From: Allobosea sp. AAP35
GTDB lineage: Bacteria; Pseudomonadota; Alphaproteobacteria; Rhizobiales; Beijerinckiaceae
Assembly (NCBI RefSeq): GCF_001295925.1
Contig: NZ_LJHQ01000063.1
Coordinates: 19,300-83,299, forward strand
Reading direction: 5' to 3'
DNA: 64,000 nucleotides
Every line of letters starts with the position of its first letter. Within the stretch, counting starts at the first letter, position 1. Shown here piece by piece: positions 48,854 to 57,401 of the stretch. Made by a program: the position numbers and the translations under genes. The notes under the pieces were generated by a model. The model was not told the DNA's origin and did no database searches. It worked only from the letters and a program-made list of their open reading frames with translations.

Positions 48854-48930
48854 TGGCGCGCCCGAAAGGATTCGAACCTCTGACCCTCAGATTCGTAGTC
48901 TGATGCTCTATCCAGCTGAGCTACGGGCGC
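48854..48930 (-). tRNA. tRNA-Arg (anticodon ACG)
   Basis: The minus strand folds into a full cloverleaf: acceptor GCGCCCG pairs with CGGGCGC, D arm AGCTCAGCTGGATAGAGC, anticodon stem TCAGA/TCTGA with loop CTACGAA (anticodon ACG), and T arm AGAGGTTCGAATCCT. Discriminator G and the 3' CCA are encoded. It lies at the junction between the photosynthesis cluster and housekeeping genes. Confidence 0.96.
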
Positions 48931-49113
48931 GTATCGGGGCACAGCGCTTGGCGCGTCGCCCGATGTCGGGGGAGATAGCCGCTCTCCCGCATCTTGGCAA
49001 CCCTCAAACGCGCTCTCCCGGAAAGTTTTGCCGGCCGCAGATCCGTGTGAAAGCTCGCGGCGTCATAGCGGCCCGTGGCGGCCCGTAGGTCCTGCAACCT
49101 CGCCCCGACGGGC

Positions 49114-49488
49114 TTAGCCTTCCACTCCCAGGAGCGGAGCCGGACCGGGCGCCAGCCGGGTCACCGGCTTGTCCCGTCCCTTGGGCAGCTTTTCGGCGAT
49201 GCCATAGAGTTTCTCGCGCCGGTCCATCTCGCGCCAGACATCGGCGGGTTCGATGCCGATCTCGCTCCACAGCACCACAAGATTGTAGATCAGGTCGGCG
49301 CTCTCGAGGATGGTGCGACGCCGGTCGCCCTGCACCGCATCCAGGGCCACTTCGACCGCCTCTTCCGCCATCTTCTTGGCGATCTTTGGCATGCCTTCGG
49401 CGGCAAGTCGTGCGGTGCGCGACAAGGCGGGGTCGCGCGAGCGTGCGGCCAGCACCGCCTGATGGAGCCGGAGGATCGAATCAGCCAT
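49114..49488 (-). CDS. hisE: Phosphoribosyl-ATP pyrophosphatase HisE (MazG-like)
   Basis: This 124-residue protein of the HisE/MazG fold hydrolyses PR-ATP to PR-AMP in histidine synthesis. The helices with KKMAEEAVEVALDAVQGDR and ESADLIYNLVVLWSEIG carry the Mg-binding acidic residues (EE..E, E..D). The start MADSILRL is chosen by family comparison. No other his gene lies nearby, so this may be a second or dispersed hisE, or a related NTP pyrophosphatase. Confidence 0.85.
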   Translation of the reverse strand: MADSILRLHQAVLAARSRDPALSRTARLAAEGMPKIAKKMAEEAVEVALDAVQGDRRRTILESADLIYNLVVLWSEIGIEPADVWREMDRREKLYGIAEKLPKGRDKPVTRLAPGPAPLLGVEG

Positions 49489-49563
49489 CGCGAGAGAATC
49501 GACGCGGCCGATGTGAATTTGATGACAGACGAACGACAACGGGCGGATCCGCGGGCGTCGCGC

Positions 49564-51384
49564 TCAATCCTTGATGACTTGCAGCCGATGCAGGCGCGCA
49601 TAGGCGCCATCCCGGCTCAGAAGGGCGTCATGACTGCCCGTCTCGACGATCTTGCCCTCTTCCAGCACGACGATTGAATCCGCGTCGCGCACGGTCGAGA
49701 GCCGGTGCGCGATGACCAGCGTGGTGCGGTTGCGCATCAGCCGCGCCAGCGCCTGCTGGACCAGCCGCTCGGATTCGGCATCGAGCGCGCTGGTCGCCTC
49801 GTCGAGCAGAAGGATCGGCGCATCCTTCAGGATGGCGCGCGCAATCGCGATGCGCTGGCGCTCGCCGCCTGACAGCCTCTGACCCCGCTCGCCAACGGAA
49901 GACGCATAGCCCTCCGGCATCGCCATGATGAAGTCATGCGCGGCGGCGTCCTTCGCCGCAGTGACGATCTCCGCGTCGCTGGCACCCGGCCGCCCGAAGG
50001 CGATGTTGGCGCGCACCGTGTCGTCGAACAGCACGACATCCTGGCTGACGACGCCGATCTGGGCACGCAGGGACGCAAGCGTCAGTCCGCGCAGATCCTG
50101 CCCGTCGATCTCGACCCGGCCGTCGCTCGGGTCATAAAGCCGCGGCACCAGCGCCAGCAGCGTCGATTTTCCTGATCCCGAGCGCCCGACCAGAGCAGTC
50201 GTCCTGCCGCCCTGCGCGACGAGGTCGATCCCTTCGAGCGCGCGCGCATCGTCGCGATAGCGGAAACGCAGATCCCGGAACGCCACCTCGCCCGCCGTGA
50301 TCTGCAACGGCCTGGCATCGGCCGGCTCGACGATCTGCGGCTGCTCGTCAAGCAGCGCGTAATAGCGCTTCAGCGAGGCCCCGGCCTCCTGGACGATGGC
50401 GTTGAGGTTGCCCAGCGAGCGCATCGGCTGGGCCGCCAGCAGCAGCGCCGAGACATAGCCGGTGAAATCGCCGACCGTCGCGCCGCCGGCCGTGATCCGT
50501 ACCCCGATCGCCGCCAGCACGCCGGCCACCGCCATGCCGCCGCCGACCTCAAGCAGCGGGTCGAGCCGCCCGCGCGCATTGGCGGCTTTCATCTTCAAGG
50601 CGCGGATGCTTTCGAAGGCCGCGGCCGCGCGCCGCTCGAGATAGGGCTCCAGCGTGTCGGTCTTGGCGGCGCGGGCGCCCTGCAGGCTCTCGGTGATCAG
50701 GCTCGCCATCAGCCCGGTCTGCTCCTGCTGGGAGGTCGCCATGCGGCGCAGCTTGCGGCCGATCTTGCCGATCGGATGCGCGACGATGGGGGCGATCAAC
50801 ATCACGACCAGCGTCATCTGCCAGTCGATCCAGAACATCGCGCCCACCAGCGCGACCGCCGTGAGCACGTCTCGCACGGCGATGTTGATCAGCCGAGTCA
50901 GCGCCTCCTTGACGAAGGTGAAATCGGTCGTGAAACGCTGGGTCAGCGAGGCCGGGTTTTCGCGGTGGAGCTGCGCAAGGTCGGCGCGGATCAGATGCGA
51001 ATACAGCGCCGTCTGCATGTCGGCCTCGATCCGGCTGACGACGCTGTTGGTCATCACCGTCTGGGCCAGCAGCGAAAAGCCTTTCACCGCCGTGACAATG
51101 ACGACGACGACAGCGACCGCGTTGACGACGCCGATCTCGATGCCGATCGATTTCGAGACCAGCCGCTCCATCCGTCGCACGAAACCGGTCGATTCCGCCG
51201 TCAGCGGGTCGGCAAAGGCATCGAACGCGGCCTTGATCAGCAGCGGATAGAAGCTCGTCGTCGCCGCGATCACCACCACGAGCGCCAGGATCATCGCCAT
51301 CTGCGGCAGATAGTCTTTGACCTGCTCGCGCCAGACGCGGAGGAGAAGCGCAAAGGTGTCGTCGGTGACGCGGCCAATCTTCAT
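49564..51384 (-). CDS. MsbA-like ABC exporter (fused permease-ATPase)
   Basis: This 606-residue half-transporter has six membrane helices in its first 330 residues and a C-terminal ATPase with Walker A GRSGSGKST, signature LSGGERQRIAIARAIL, Walker B ILLLDEATSALD and H-loop AHRLSTV. It resembles MsbA-type lipid A or lipid flippases. Translation from 51384 is supported by the family start; the frame upstream is a run of repeats. Substrate unknown. Confidence 0.9.
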   Translation of the reverse strand: MKIGRVTDDTFALLLRVWREQVKDYLPQMAMILALVVVIAATTSFYPLLIKAAFDAFADPLTAESTGFVRRMERLVSKSIGIEIGVVNAVAVVVVIVTAVKGFSLLAQTVMTNSVVSRIEADMQTALYSHLIRADLAQLHRENPASLTQRFTTDFTFVKEALTRLINIAVRDVLTAVALVGAMFWIDWQMTLVVMLIAPIVAHPIGKIGRKLRRMATSQQEQTGLMASLITESLQGARAAKTDTLEPYLERRAAAAFESIRALKMKAANARGRLDPLLEVGGGMAVAGVLAAIGVRITAGGATVGDFTGYVSALLLAAQPMRSLGNLNAIVQEAGASLKRYYALLDEQPQIVEPADARPLQITAGEVAFRDLRFRYRDDARALEGIDLVAQGGRTTALVGRSGSGKSTLLALVPRLYDPSDGRVEIDGQDLRGLTLASLRAQIGVVSQDVVLFDDTVRANIAFGRPGASDAEIVTAAKDAAAHDFIMAMPEGYASSVGERGQRLSGGERQRIAIARAILKDAPILLLDEATSALDAESERLVQQALARLMRNRTTLVIAHRLSTVRDADSIVVLEEGKIVETGSHDALLSRDGAYARLHRLQVIKD

Positions 51385-51405
51385 GGCGCGCGACCTATCA
51401 TGGCA

Positions 51406-51441
51406 AGTGACGAGTGGCGAGTGACGAGTGGCGAGTGGCGA
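51406..51441. repeat. Short tandem repeat
   Basis: Two perfect copies of a 14-base unit AGTGACGAGTGGCG (51406-51419 and 51420-51433) and a partial third lie between the ABC exporter and the DSD1-family gene, followed by a related GCGAGTGGCG-type stretch. No function is suggested. Confidence 0.7.
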
Positions 51442-51547
51442 ACAAGCGGCCTCCACTCGCCTCTCGCCATTCGCGCCCTGGGGCCTTGCCCCCGACAAGA
51501 AGCTGGCGTCCCATGGCGCGACCCGATTCAGGAAAGCGCGACAGACC

Positions 51548-52684
51548 ATGCCCTTGCAGCCGCCGGCCCAGGCCGGCCAGAGTTTTGCCGAGATCGACAC
51601 TCCGGCCCTGATCCTTGATCTCGACGCATTCGAGCGCAACCTCGTCACCATGGCGGCCTATACCCAGGGCCATGGCGTCAGGTTGCGCCCCCATGCCAAG
51701 ACCCACAAGAGCCCCGAGATCGCCCTGCGCCAGATTGCCCATGGCGCAGTTGGCCAATGTTGCCAGAAGGTCTCGGAGGCGGAAATCCTGGTCGAGGGCG
51801 GCGTCACCGACGTGCTCGTCAGCAACGAGGTCGCCGGCGCCGTCAAGCTCGACCGGCTGGCGAAGCTCGCGCGCCAGGCGAAGATCAGTCTCTGCGTCGA
51901 TCACCTCGACGGCGTGCGCGAAGCCGCGGAAGCCGCCGCGCGCCAGGACGTGGTCCTCGACGTGTTGGTCGAGATCGATGTCGGCGGCCGCCGCTGCGGC
52001 GTCGCGCCGGGCGAAACCGCGGTCAGGCTGGCCGAGGCGATCTCACGCAGCAATTCGCTGCGTTTCGGCGGCCTGCAGGCCTATCATGGCACTGCCCAGC
52101 ACATGCGCTCGATCGACGAGCGCCGCGAGGCGATCGAGCGCGCTGCGCTCGGCACCCGCAACACGGTCGAGCGGCTGACGCAGGCCGGGCTCAGCTGCGC
52201 CGTCGTCGGCGGGGCTGGCACGGGCACCTTCGAGATCGAGAGCCAGAGCGGCATCTGGAACGAGATCCAGGCCGGCTCCTACATCTTCATGGACGCCGAT
52301 TATGCGCGCAATCGCACCGCCGACGGCACCCCCTTCCGCACCTTCGAGCATGCGCTGTTCATCCTGGCGGGCGTGATGAGCAAACCGGTGCCCGACCGCG
52401 CCGTGGTCGATGCCGGGCACAAGGCGGCTTCGGTCGATTCAGGTCTGCCGGTCCCCTTCCGGCGCGAGGGCGTGGTCTACACCAAGCCCTCCGATGAGCA
52501 TGGCGTGCTGACGGGCGACCCCATCACCCTGCCGCATCGCGGCGACAGGCTCCTGCTGGTGCCGGGCCATTGCGACCCGACGGTCAATCTCCACGACTGG
52601 TATGTCTGCGTGCGCGGGCTGCACACCCCGGATGCCCATGTCGAGGCGCTCTGGCCGGTGGCGGCCCGCGGCGCCCTGACCTGA
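51548..52684 (+). CDS. DSD1-family PLP-dependent enzyme (D-threonine aldolase/3-hydroxy-D-aspartate aldolase-like)
   Basis: This 378-residue enzyme has an alanine racemase-like PLP barrel: EIDTPALILDLDAFERNL at the start, the PLP lysine in RPHAKTHKSPEIA, and the C-terminal D-serine dehydratase-like domain with the metal ligands in GHCDPTVNLHD. Families with this layout include D-threonine aldolases, erythro-3-hydroxy-D-aspartate aldolase and eukaryotic-type D-serine dehydratase; substrate cannot be told. ATG 51548 fits the family start. Confidence 0.88.
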   Translation: MPLQPPAQAGQSFAEIDTPALILDLDAFERNLVTMAAYTQGHGVRLRPHAKTHKSPEIALRQIAHGAVGQCCQKVSEAEILVEGGVTDVLVSNEVAGAVKLDRLAKLARQAKISLCVDHLDGVREAAEAAARQDVVLDVLVEIDVGGRRCGVAPGETAVRLAEAISRSNSLRFGGLQAYHGTAQHMRSIDERREAIERAALGTRNTVERLTQAGLSCAVVGGAGTGTFEIESQSGIWNEIQAGSYIFMDADYARNRTADGTPFRTFEHALFILAGVMSKPVPDRAVVDAGHKAASVDSGLPVPFRREGVVYTKPSDEHGVLTGDPITLPHRGDRLLLVPGHCDPTVNLHDWYVCVRGLHTPDAHVEALWPVAARGALT

Positions 52685-52736
52685 CCGGCAGACGGCCCGA
52701 TCGCGAGCGACCCTCGGCTACCCGCCGATGCAGCCG

Positions 52737-53633
52737 TCAGCGATTGAGCCGCACCGCGCCGCTTTGCGACAGATCGTAGCCGCCGAGCTCCCGTGCGCGG
52801 GCCAGCATCGCTTCACTGCGCATCCAGCCCAGCAGCCGCTGCGTCGCCGGCTCGAAATAGGTCCGGCGGCGCATCACCAGATCGACATGCTCCCAGACCA
52901 GCGGCAGGACATCGAGTCCGAAGGCACTGGCAACGGCTCTTGAGGCGATACCGCAATCGGCGCGGCCGGTGCGGATGGCAAGCGCAAGATCCTGCCCCGT
53001 CGCGCAGATGCCCTCGGCAAACACCATCGCCGTCATGGGCACGGCCTCGCGCTCGATCAGGCTGTTGAGCAAAAGTTGCGCGCCCGCTCCCGCCTGGCGC
53101 CGCGCGAACCGCGCCTGCTTCGCCACCGCCGCCGCCACCCCGGCGAGACCCAGCGGATTGCCGGGTGCGACCAGCAGACCCTGCTCGCGGCGCGCAAACC
53201 CGATCACCACCGCGTCGAACAGGCCGGGCTGCGCCAGGATGGCCGCTGGATTGGCGGTGTCATCGTCGGGCGTCGCATGGAGATGGATGGCCGCGATCGC
53301 GACCTCGCCCCGCACCAGCCGGTCGAGCCCGGCTTGCGACCCTTCGGCCAGCAGCGCCAGCCCACAGCCCGAATCCCGCACCGCGACCTCGAGCAGCGAA
53401 TCCTGGCTGCCACCGATGATCGGCGGCGCCACCACCGGCTGCATCCCCCCGGGCCGCGACAACCCGGCCTCGAGCCAGCGATCGAGTGCCGCGCGCGGAA
53501 ACAGCCATTTGCCGCTGACCTTGGTGCAGGGCACGGCGCCGCTTGCAACGAGCTCGTAGAGCTTGCGCTCCTTCAGCCGCAGATAACCCGCAGCCTCCTC
53601 GGTCGTCAGATAGACCTGATCCTGCATGGACAT
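52737..53633 (-). CDS. HTH regulator with substrate-binding domain, likely tungstate/molybdate responsive
   Basis: This 298-residue protein has an N-terminal excisionase/MerR-like helix-turn-helix (VYLTTEEAAGYLRLKERKLYELVASGAVPCTKVSGKWLFPR, about 5-45) and a C-terminal periplasmic-binding-protein-like domain. It is divergent from tupBCA by about 100 bases, and such fusions are often coded next to tungstate or molybdate transporters and sense the oxyanion. The ATG could be 53633, 53627 or 53675; no strong ribosome site decides. Confidence 0.82.
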   Translation of the reverse strand: MSMQDQVYLTTEEAAGYLRLKERKLYELVASGAVPCTKVSGKWLFPRAALDRWLEAGLSRPGGMQPVVAPPIIGGSQDSLLEVAVRDSGCGLALLAEGSQAGLDRLVRGEVAIAAIHLHATPDDDTANPAAILAQPGLFDAVVIGFARREQGLLVAPGNPLGLAGVAAAVAKQARFARRQAGAGAQLLLNSLIEREAVPMTAMVFAEGICATGQDLALAIRTGRADCGIASRAVASAFGLDVLPLVWEHVDLVMRRRTYFEPATQRLLGWMRSEAMLARARELGGYDLSQSGAVRLNR

Positions 53634-53733
53634 GCGCTGGCCTGCGCTAGTTACGATATTGGCAATTTGTCTCATTGAACCCTAAGAAAGACAAGTCTTT
53701 GCAGGATGACGTCATCCACGGGAGCGGGCTGGG

Positions 53734-54435
53734 TTGGACTTCGCAGCGATTTTTTCAGCCGCTTTCGCCTTGATTGTCGGGCTCGATCCGACGTTTCTGA
53801 CGATCGTCGGGCTGTCGCTGCGCGTGACGCTGACCGCCGTGCTGGTCGCCGCGCTTATCGGCCTGCCGCTGGGCGCTGCGCTGGCGCTGGCGCGCTTTCC
53901 GGGGCGCTCCGTCGTCATCGTCTGCCTCAACGCGCTGATGGGGCTGCCGCCGGTCGTCGCCGGTCTGTTCGTCTTCCTGATGCTGTCGCGCTCGGGGCCA
54001 CTGGGATCGCTCGGCTTGCTGTTTTCGCCGGCCGCGATGATCGTGGCGCAGATCATCCTGGTCCTGCCGATCGTGATCGCGCTCACGCGCCAGACGGTCG
54101 AGGATCTCTGGGGCGAGTATCGCGACCATCTGCGCTCGGTCGGGCTGGAGGGCGTACGCGCCATCCCGACGCTGCTCTTCGACGGGCGTTTCGCGCTGGC
54201 GACAGTCCTGCTTGCCGGCTTTGGTCGCGCCAGTGCCGAGGTCGGCGCCGTGCTGATCGTTGGCGGCAACATCGCCGGCTACACCCGCACCATGACGACG
54301 GCGATCACGCTGGAAACCTCGAAGGGCGACCTTCCGCTCGCGCTGGGGCTCGGCCTGGTTCTGATCGTCCTGACCCTCGCCATCAACGCCATCGCCTTCG
54401 GCGCCAGCCGCATCGGCGCCCGCTATGCGGGATGA
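53734..54435 (+). CDS. tupB: Tungstate ABC transporter permease TupB
   Basis: This 233-residue permease has five to six membrane helices and the inner-membrane transport EAA-type loop (EEYRDHLRSVGLEGVRAIPTL). TTG 53734 is the likely start, with GGGAGCGGGC upstream. It precedes tupC with a four-base overlap. Family: TupB/sulfate-molybdate permease group. Confidence 0.88.
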   Translation: MDFAAIFSAAFALIVGLDPTFLTIVGLSLRVTLTAVLVAALIGLPLGAALALARFPGRSVVIVCLNALMGLPPVVAGLFVFLMLSRSGPLGSLGLLFSPAAMIVAQIILVLPIVIALTRQTVEDLWGEYRDHLRSVGLEGVRAIPTLLFDGRFALATVLLAGFGRASAEVGAVLIVGGNIAGYTRTMTTAITLETSKGDLPLALGLGLVLIVLTLAINAIAFGASRIGARYAG

Positions 54436-55163
54436 CGAACATGCGTGATGTCGCCTCCATCCTGCCCTTGTCGGTTGACGCCGTGTCTTTCCTCGGCAGT
54501 GGTCGCGCGCTGATCGAGGATCTGAGCTTCACCGTTCCCGCCGGTGGGCTGACCGTGCTGCTCGGCCCCAATGGCGCCGGCAAATCGCTGACCCTGAGGC
54601 TCTGCCACGGGCTGCTGACGCCAAGCGAGGGCCGGATAGGCTGGGCGGCCGGCGCGCATGGTCGAGCCAAGCGTCACGCGATGGTGTTCCAGAAGCCCAT
54701 CATGCTGCGCCGCTCGGTCGAGGCCAACATCACCCATGCGCTGGCGGCGGCCGGTGTGGCGGGCCACGAGCGCCGGGAACGCGCCCATGCGGCGCTGGCC
54801 CGCTTCGGCTTGACCGACCGCGCGACGCAAGCGGCGCGGCTGCTGTCCGGCGGCGAGCAGCAGCGGCTCGCCATCGCCCGCGCCTGGAGCTTAAGGCCCG
54901 AGTTGCTATTCCTGGACGAACCGACCTCGCAGCTCGACCCGGCGGCCACGCGGCAGATCGAGGAGCTGCTCGCCGGGCTTGTGGCGGAGGGCATCACTAT
55001 CCTGATGTCTACCCATGATCTCGGCCAGGCCCGGCGCCTCGCTGACCGGGTCTTGTTCATGCATCGCGGGCGGCTGTTCGAGGATGCTGGCGCCGGCGCG
55101 TTTTTCGCGGGCCCCGCCACGCCCGAGGCGCGCGCGTTCATCGCGGGGGAACTGATCTGGTGA
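54432..55163 (+). CDS. tupC: Tungstate ABC transporter ATPase TupC
   Basis: This 243-residue ABC ATPase has Walker A GPNGAGKS, signature LLSGGEQQRLAIARAW, Walker B LLFLDEPTSQLD and STHDLGQARRLADRV. It overlaps tupB (ATGA), and tupA follows. The start could also be the ATG at 54441. Confidence 0.9.
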   Translation: MTNMRDVASILPLSVDAVSFLGSGRALIEDLSFTVPAGGLTVLLGPNGAGKSLTLRLCHGLLTPSEGRIGWAAGAHGRAKRHAMVFQKPIMLRRSVEANITHALAAAGVAGHERRERAHAALARFGLTDRATQAARLLSGGEQQRLAIARAWSLRPELLFLDEPTSQLDPAATRQIEELLAGLVAEGITILMSTHDLGQARRLADRVLFMHRGRLFEDAGAGAFFAGPATPEARAFIAGELIW

Positions 55164-55201
55164 CCCGTCGGACATCCCACAAAAATTCCAGGGAGACGAT
55201 C

Positions 55202-56056
55202 ATGAGCCCAACCCGACGCCTGCTGATCGCCAGCGGCTTCACCGCCGCCCTGACCGCCCTCGCGCTGGCCCAGACCACGACCGCACCCCCGGCGGGCACC
55301 CGCTTCATCACCGTTTCCTCGACGACGTCGACGCAGGATTCCGGCCTGTTCGGCCACATCCTGCCGCTGTTCAAGGCAAAGACCGGCATCGAGGTCCGTG
55401 TCGTCTCACAGGGCACGGGCCAGGCGCTGGACACCGGCCGGCGCGGCGATGCCGACGTCGTCTTCGTCCATGCCAAGGCGCAGGAAGAGACGTTCGTCGC
55501 CGACGGCTTCGGACTGGAGCGCAGGCCGGTGATGTACAACGACTTCGTGCTCATCGGACCCAAGAGCGATCCGGCCGGGATTGCCGGCACGAAAGACATC
55601 GCCGCCGCGCTGGTGAAGATCGCCGAGAAGGGCACGGCGTTTGTCTCGCGCGGCGACAAATCCGGCACGCATGCGGCCGAACTCTCGCTTTGGAAAATGG
55701 CCGGTGTCGATCTCGCAGCCCGGAAGGCCGCCTGGTATCGCGAGATCGGCCAGGGCATGGGCGCGGCCCTCAACACCGCCGGCGGCATGGGGGCCTATGT
55801 GCTGGCCGATCGCGGCACCTGGATCTCGTTCAAGAACCGCGGCGATCTCACGATTGTCGTCGAGGGCGACCGTCGCCTGTTCAACCAGTACGGCGTCATC
55901 GCGGTGAACCCGGCCAGGCATCCCCATGTGAAGACCGACGACGGTCAGGCCTTCGTCAGTTGGCTCGTGGGCCCCGAGGGCCAGAAGGCGATCGCCGATT
56001 ACAAGATCGAGGGTCAGCAGCTGTTCTTCCCCAACGCGACGCAAGCCGGCGCGTGA
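55202..56056 (+). CDS. tupA: Tungstate-binding periplasmic protein TupA
   Basis: This 284-residue binding protein has a signal peptide (RRLLIASGFTAALTALALA) and the TupA signature ITVSSTTSTQDSGLF. Further family blocks are SQGTGQALDTGRRGDADVVFVH and SRGDKSGTHAAELSLW. The TTSTQDSGLF and SGTH segments line the oxyanion pocket in TupA. ATG 55202 has GGGAGA upstream; a GTG at 55160 overlapping tupC is less likely. Confidence 0.92.
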   Translation: MSPTRRLLIASGFTAALTALALAQTTTAPPAGTRFITVSSTTSTQDSGLFGHILPLFKAKTGIEVRVVSQGTGQALDTGRRGDADVVFVHAKAQEETFVADGFGLERRPVMYNDFVLIGPKSDPAGIAGTKDIAAALVKIAEKGTAFVSRGDKSGTHAAELSLWKMAGVDLAARKAAWYREIGQGMGAALNTAGGMGAYVLADRGTWISFKNRGDLTIVVEGDRRLFNQYGVIAVNPARHPHVKTDDGQAFVSWLVGPEGQKAIADYKIEGQQLFFPNATQAGA

Positions 56057-56101
56057 TCCCGCCCAGCGTCGGAGCACGGCCGCGATCGCAGGACGCTTGT
56101 C

Positions 56102-56335
56102 TCAGAAGTCGCTGGCGAGGCCCTTGACCTCCCAGTCATTGTAGCGGACCGGCTCCAGGCCGCCGCGACCATCGATCTCGCGTGCGCCGGCAAGCTCGGC
56201 CGCCCGGGCGTCGATCGCCGCGCGGCGTGCCTGCGCCTCCGCCAGGGCGCGCTCGGCGGCCGGCGACAAGGGCTTCGAGGGCGCGTCTTCGGGGACCGCG
56301 GCCGCGACGGCCTGTGCGCTGGTCTCGTTCATCAT
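56102..56335 (-). CDS. DUF1674 protein (SdhAF4-like)
   Basis: This 77-residue protein ends in the DUF1674 signature EIDGRGGLEPVRYNDWEVKG plus LASDF. DUF1674 proteins are homologues of the succinate dehydrogenase assembly factor SDHAF4. GAGAGAGG lies before the ATG at 56335. It is convergent with tupA and divergent from htpX. Confidence 0.88.
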   Translation of the reverse strand: MMNETSAQAVAAAVPEDAPSKPLSPAAERALAEAQARRAAIDARAAELAGAREIDGRGGLEPVRYNDWEVKGLASDF

Positions 56336-56461
56336 CACAGCCTCTCTCGTCTCAGCCACTCTTGCAGGATCGCCCTCGCCTTCACCACATAAGCTGCAGA
56401 TCCGCATCCGGGGAGAGGCATGACGCCGCGTTGCCCGTCGATGTGAACCATGGGGATGACG

Positions 56462-57397
56462 ATGAATTATGTCCGCACCGGCATGCTAATGGCCGGTCTC
56501 ACGGCGCTGTTTGGTGCCGTCGGCTATCTGCTCGGCGGCGGCAGCGGCATGCTGATGGCGCTCGGATTTGCCGCCGTCACCAACCTCTTCAGCTACTGGA
56601 ACTCCGACCGGCTGGCGCTCGCTGCCCACAACGCCCATGAAGTTGATGAGGCGAGCGCGCCCGAGCTCTACGGCATGGTGCGCGATCTTGCGGCACGGGC
56701 CAACATGCCGATGCCGCGCGTCTACCTCATCGACGAGGACCAGCCCAACGCCTTCGCCACGGGGCGCAACCCGCAAAACGCCGCCGTCGCGGCGACGACC
56801 GGCATCATGCGTACGCTGAGCTATGAGGAGCTCGCCGGCGTGATGGCCCATGAGCTCGCCCACATCAAGAACCACGATACGCTGACGATGACGATCACCG
56901 CGACCATGGCCGGCGCGATCTCCTCGCTGGTCACCTTCGGCATGATGTTCGGCTCGCGCGAGAACCGCCCCAACATGATCGTCCAAATCCTTCTTTCGAT
57001 CCTGGCGCCGCTGGCGGCGATGGTGATTCAGATGGCGATCTCGCGCTCGCGCGAATACGAAGCGGACAAGCTCGGCGGCGAAATCGCCGGCAATCCGGTC
57101 TGGCTGGCTGATGCGCTCGCCAAGATCGCCGGCGGCGTCGCGCATATTCCAAACGAGACGGCGGAGGCGAAGCCTGCTACGGCGCATATGTTCATCATCA
57201 ATCCCCTGACTGGCGGCGGCATGGATTCCCTGTTTTCGACACATCCCGACACCGGCAACCGCATCGCCGCGCTGATGGAGCAAGCCCGCGCCATGGGCGT
57301 CGGTCGTCAGGCGGCCGGGGGCGGTTTCACGAGCCAGGCCGCGCAGAGCCCCTGGAGCGGTGGCGGCACAGGCCGCCGATCCGGGCCCTGGGGCTGA
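56462..57397 (+). CDS. htpX: Membrane protease HtpX
   Basis: This 311-residue zinc metalloprotease of the M48 family acts in membrane protein quality control. It has two N-terminal helices, the zinc motif HELAH (His130, Glu131, His134), a second hydrophobic pair and the third ligand in [13 protein letters not shown]. The family-like [16 protein letters not shown] start at 56462 is preferred over 56450. A Gly/Ser-rich tail ends the protein. Confidence 0.94.
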   Translation: MNYVRTGMLMAGLTALFGAVGYLLGGGSGMLMALGFAAVTNLFSYWNSDRLALAAHNAHEVDEASAPELYGMVRDLAARANMPMPRVYLIDEDQPNAFATGRNPQNAAVAATTGIMRTLSYEELAGVMAHELAHIKNHDTLTMTITATMAGAISSLVTFGMMFGSRENRPNMIVQILLSILAPLAAMVIQMAISRSREYEADKLGGEIAGNPVWLADALAKIAGGVAHIPNETAEAKPATAHMFIINPLTGGGMDSLFSTHPDTGNRIAALMEQARAMGVGRQAAGGGFTSQAAQSPWSGGGTGRRSGPWG

Positions 57398-57401
57398 CAG
57401 C

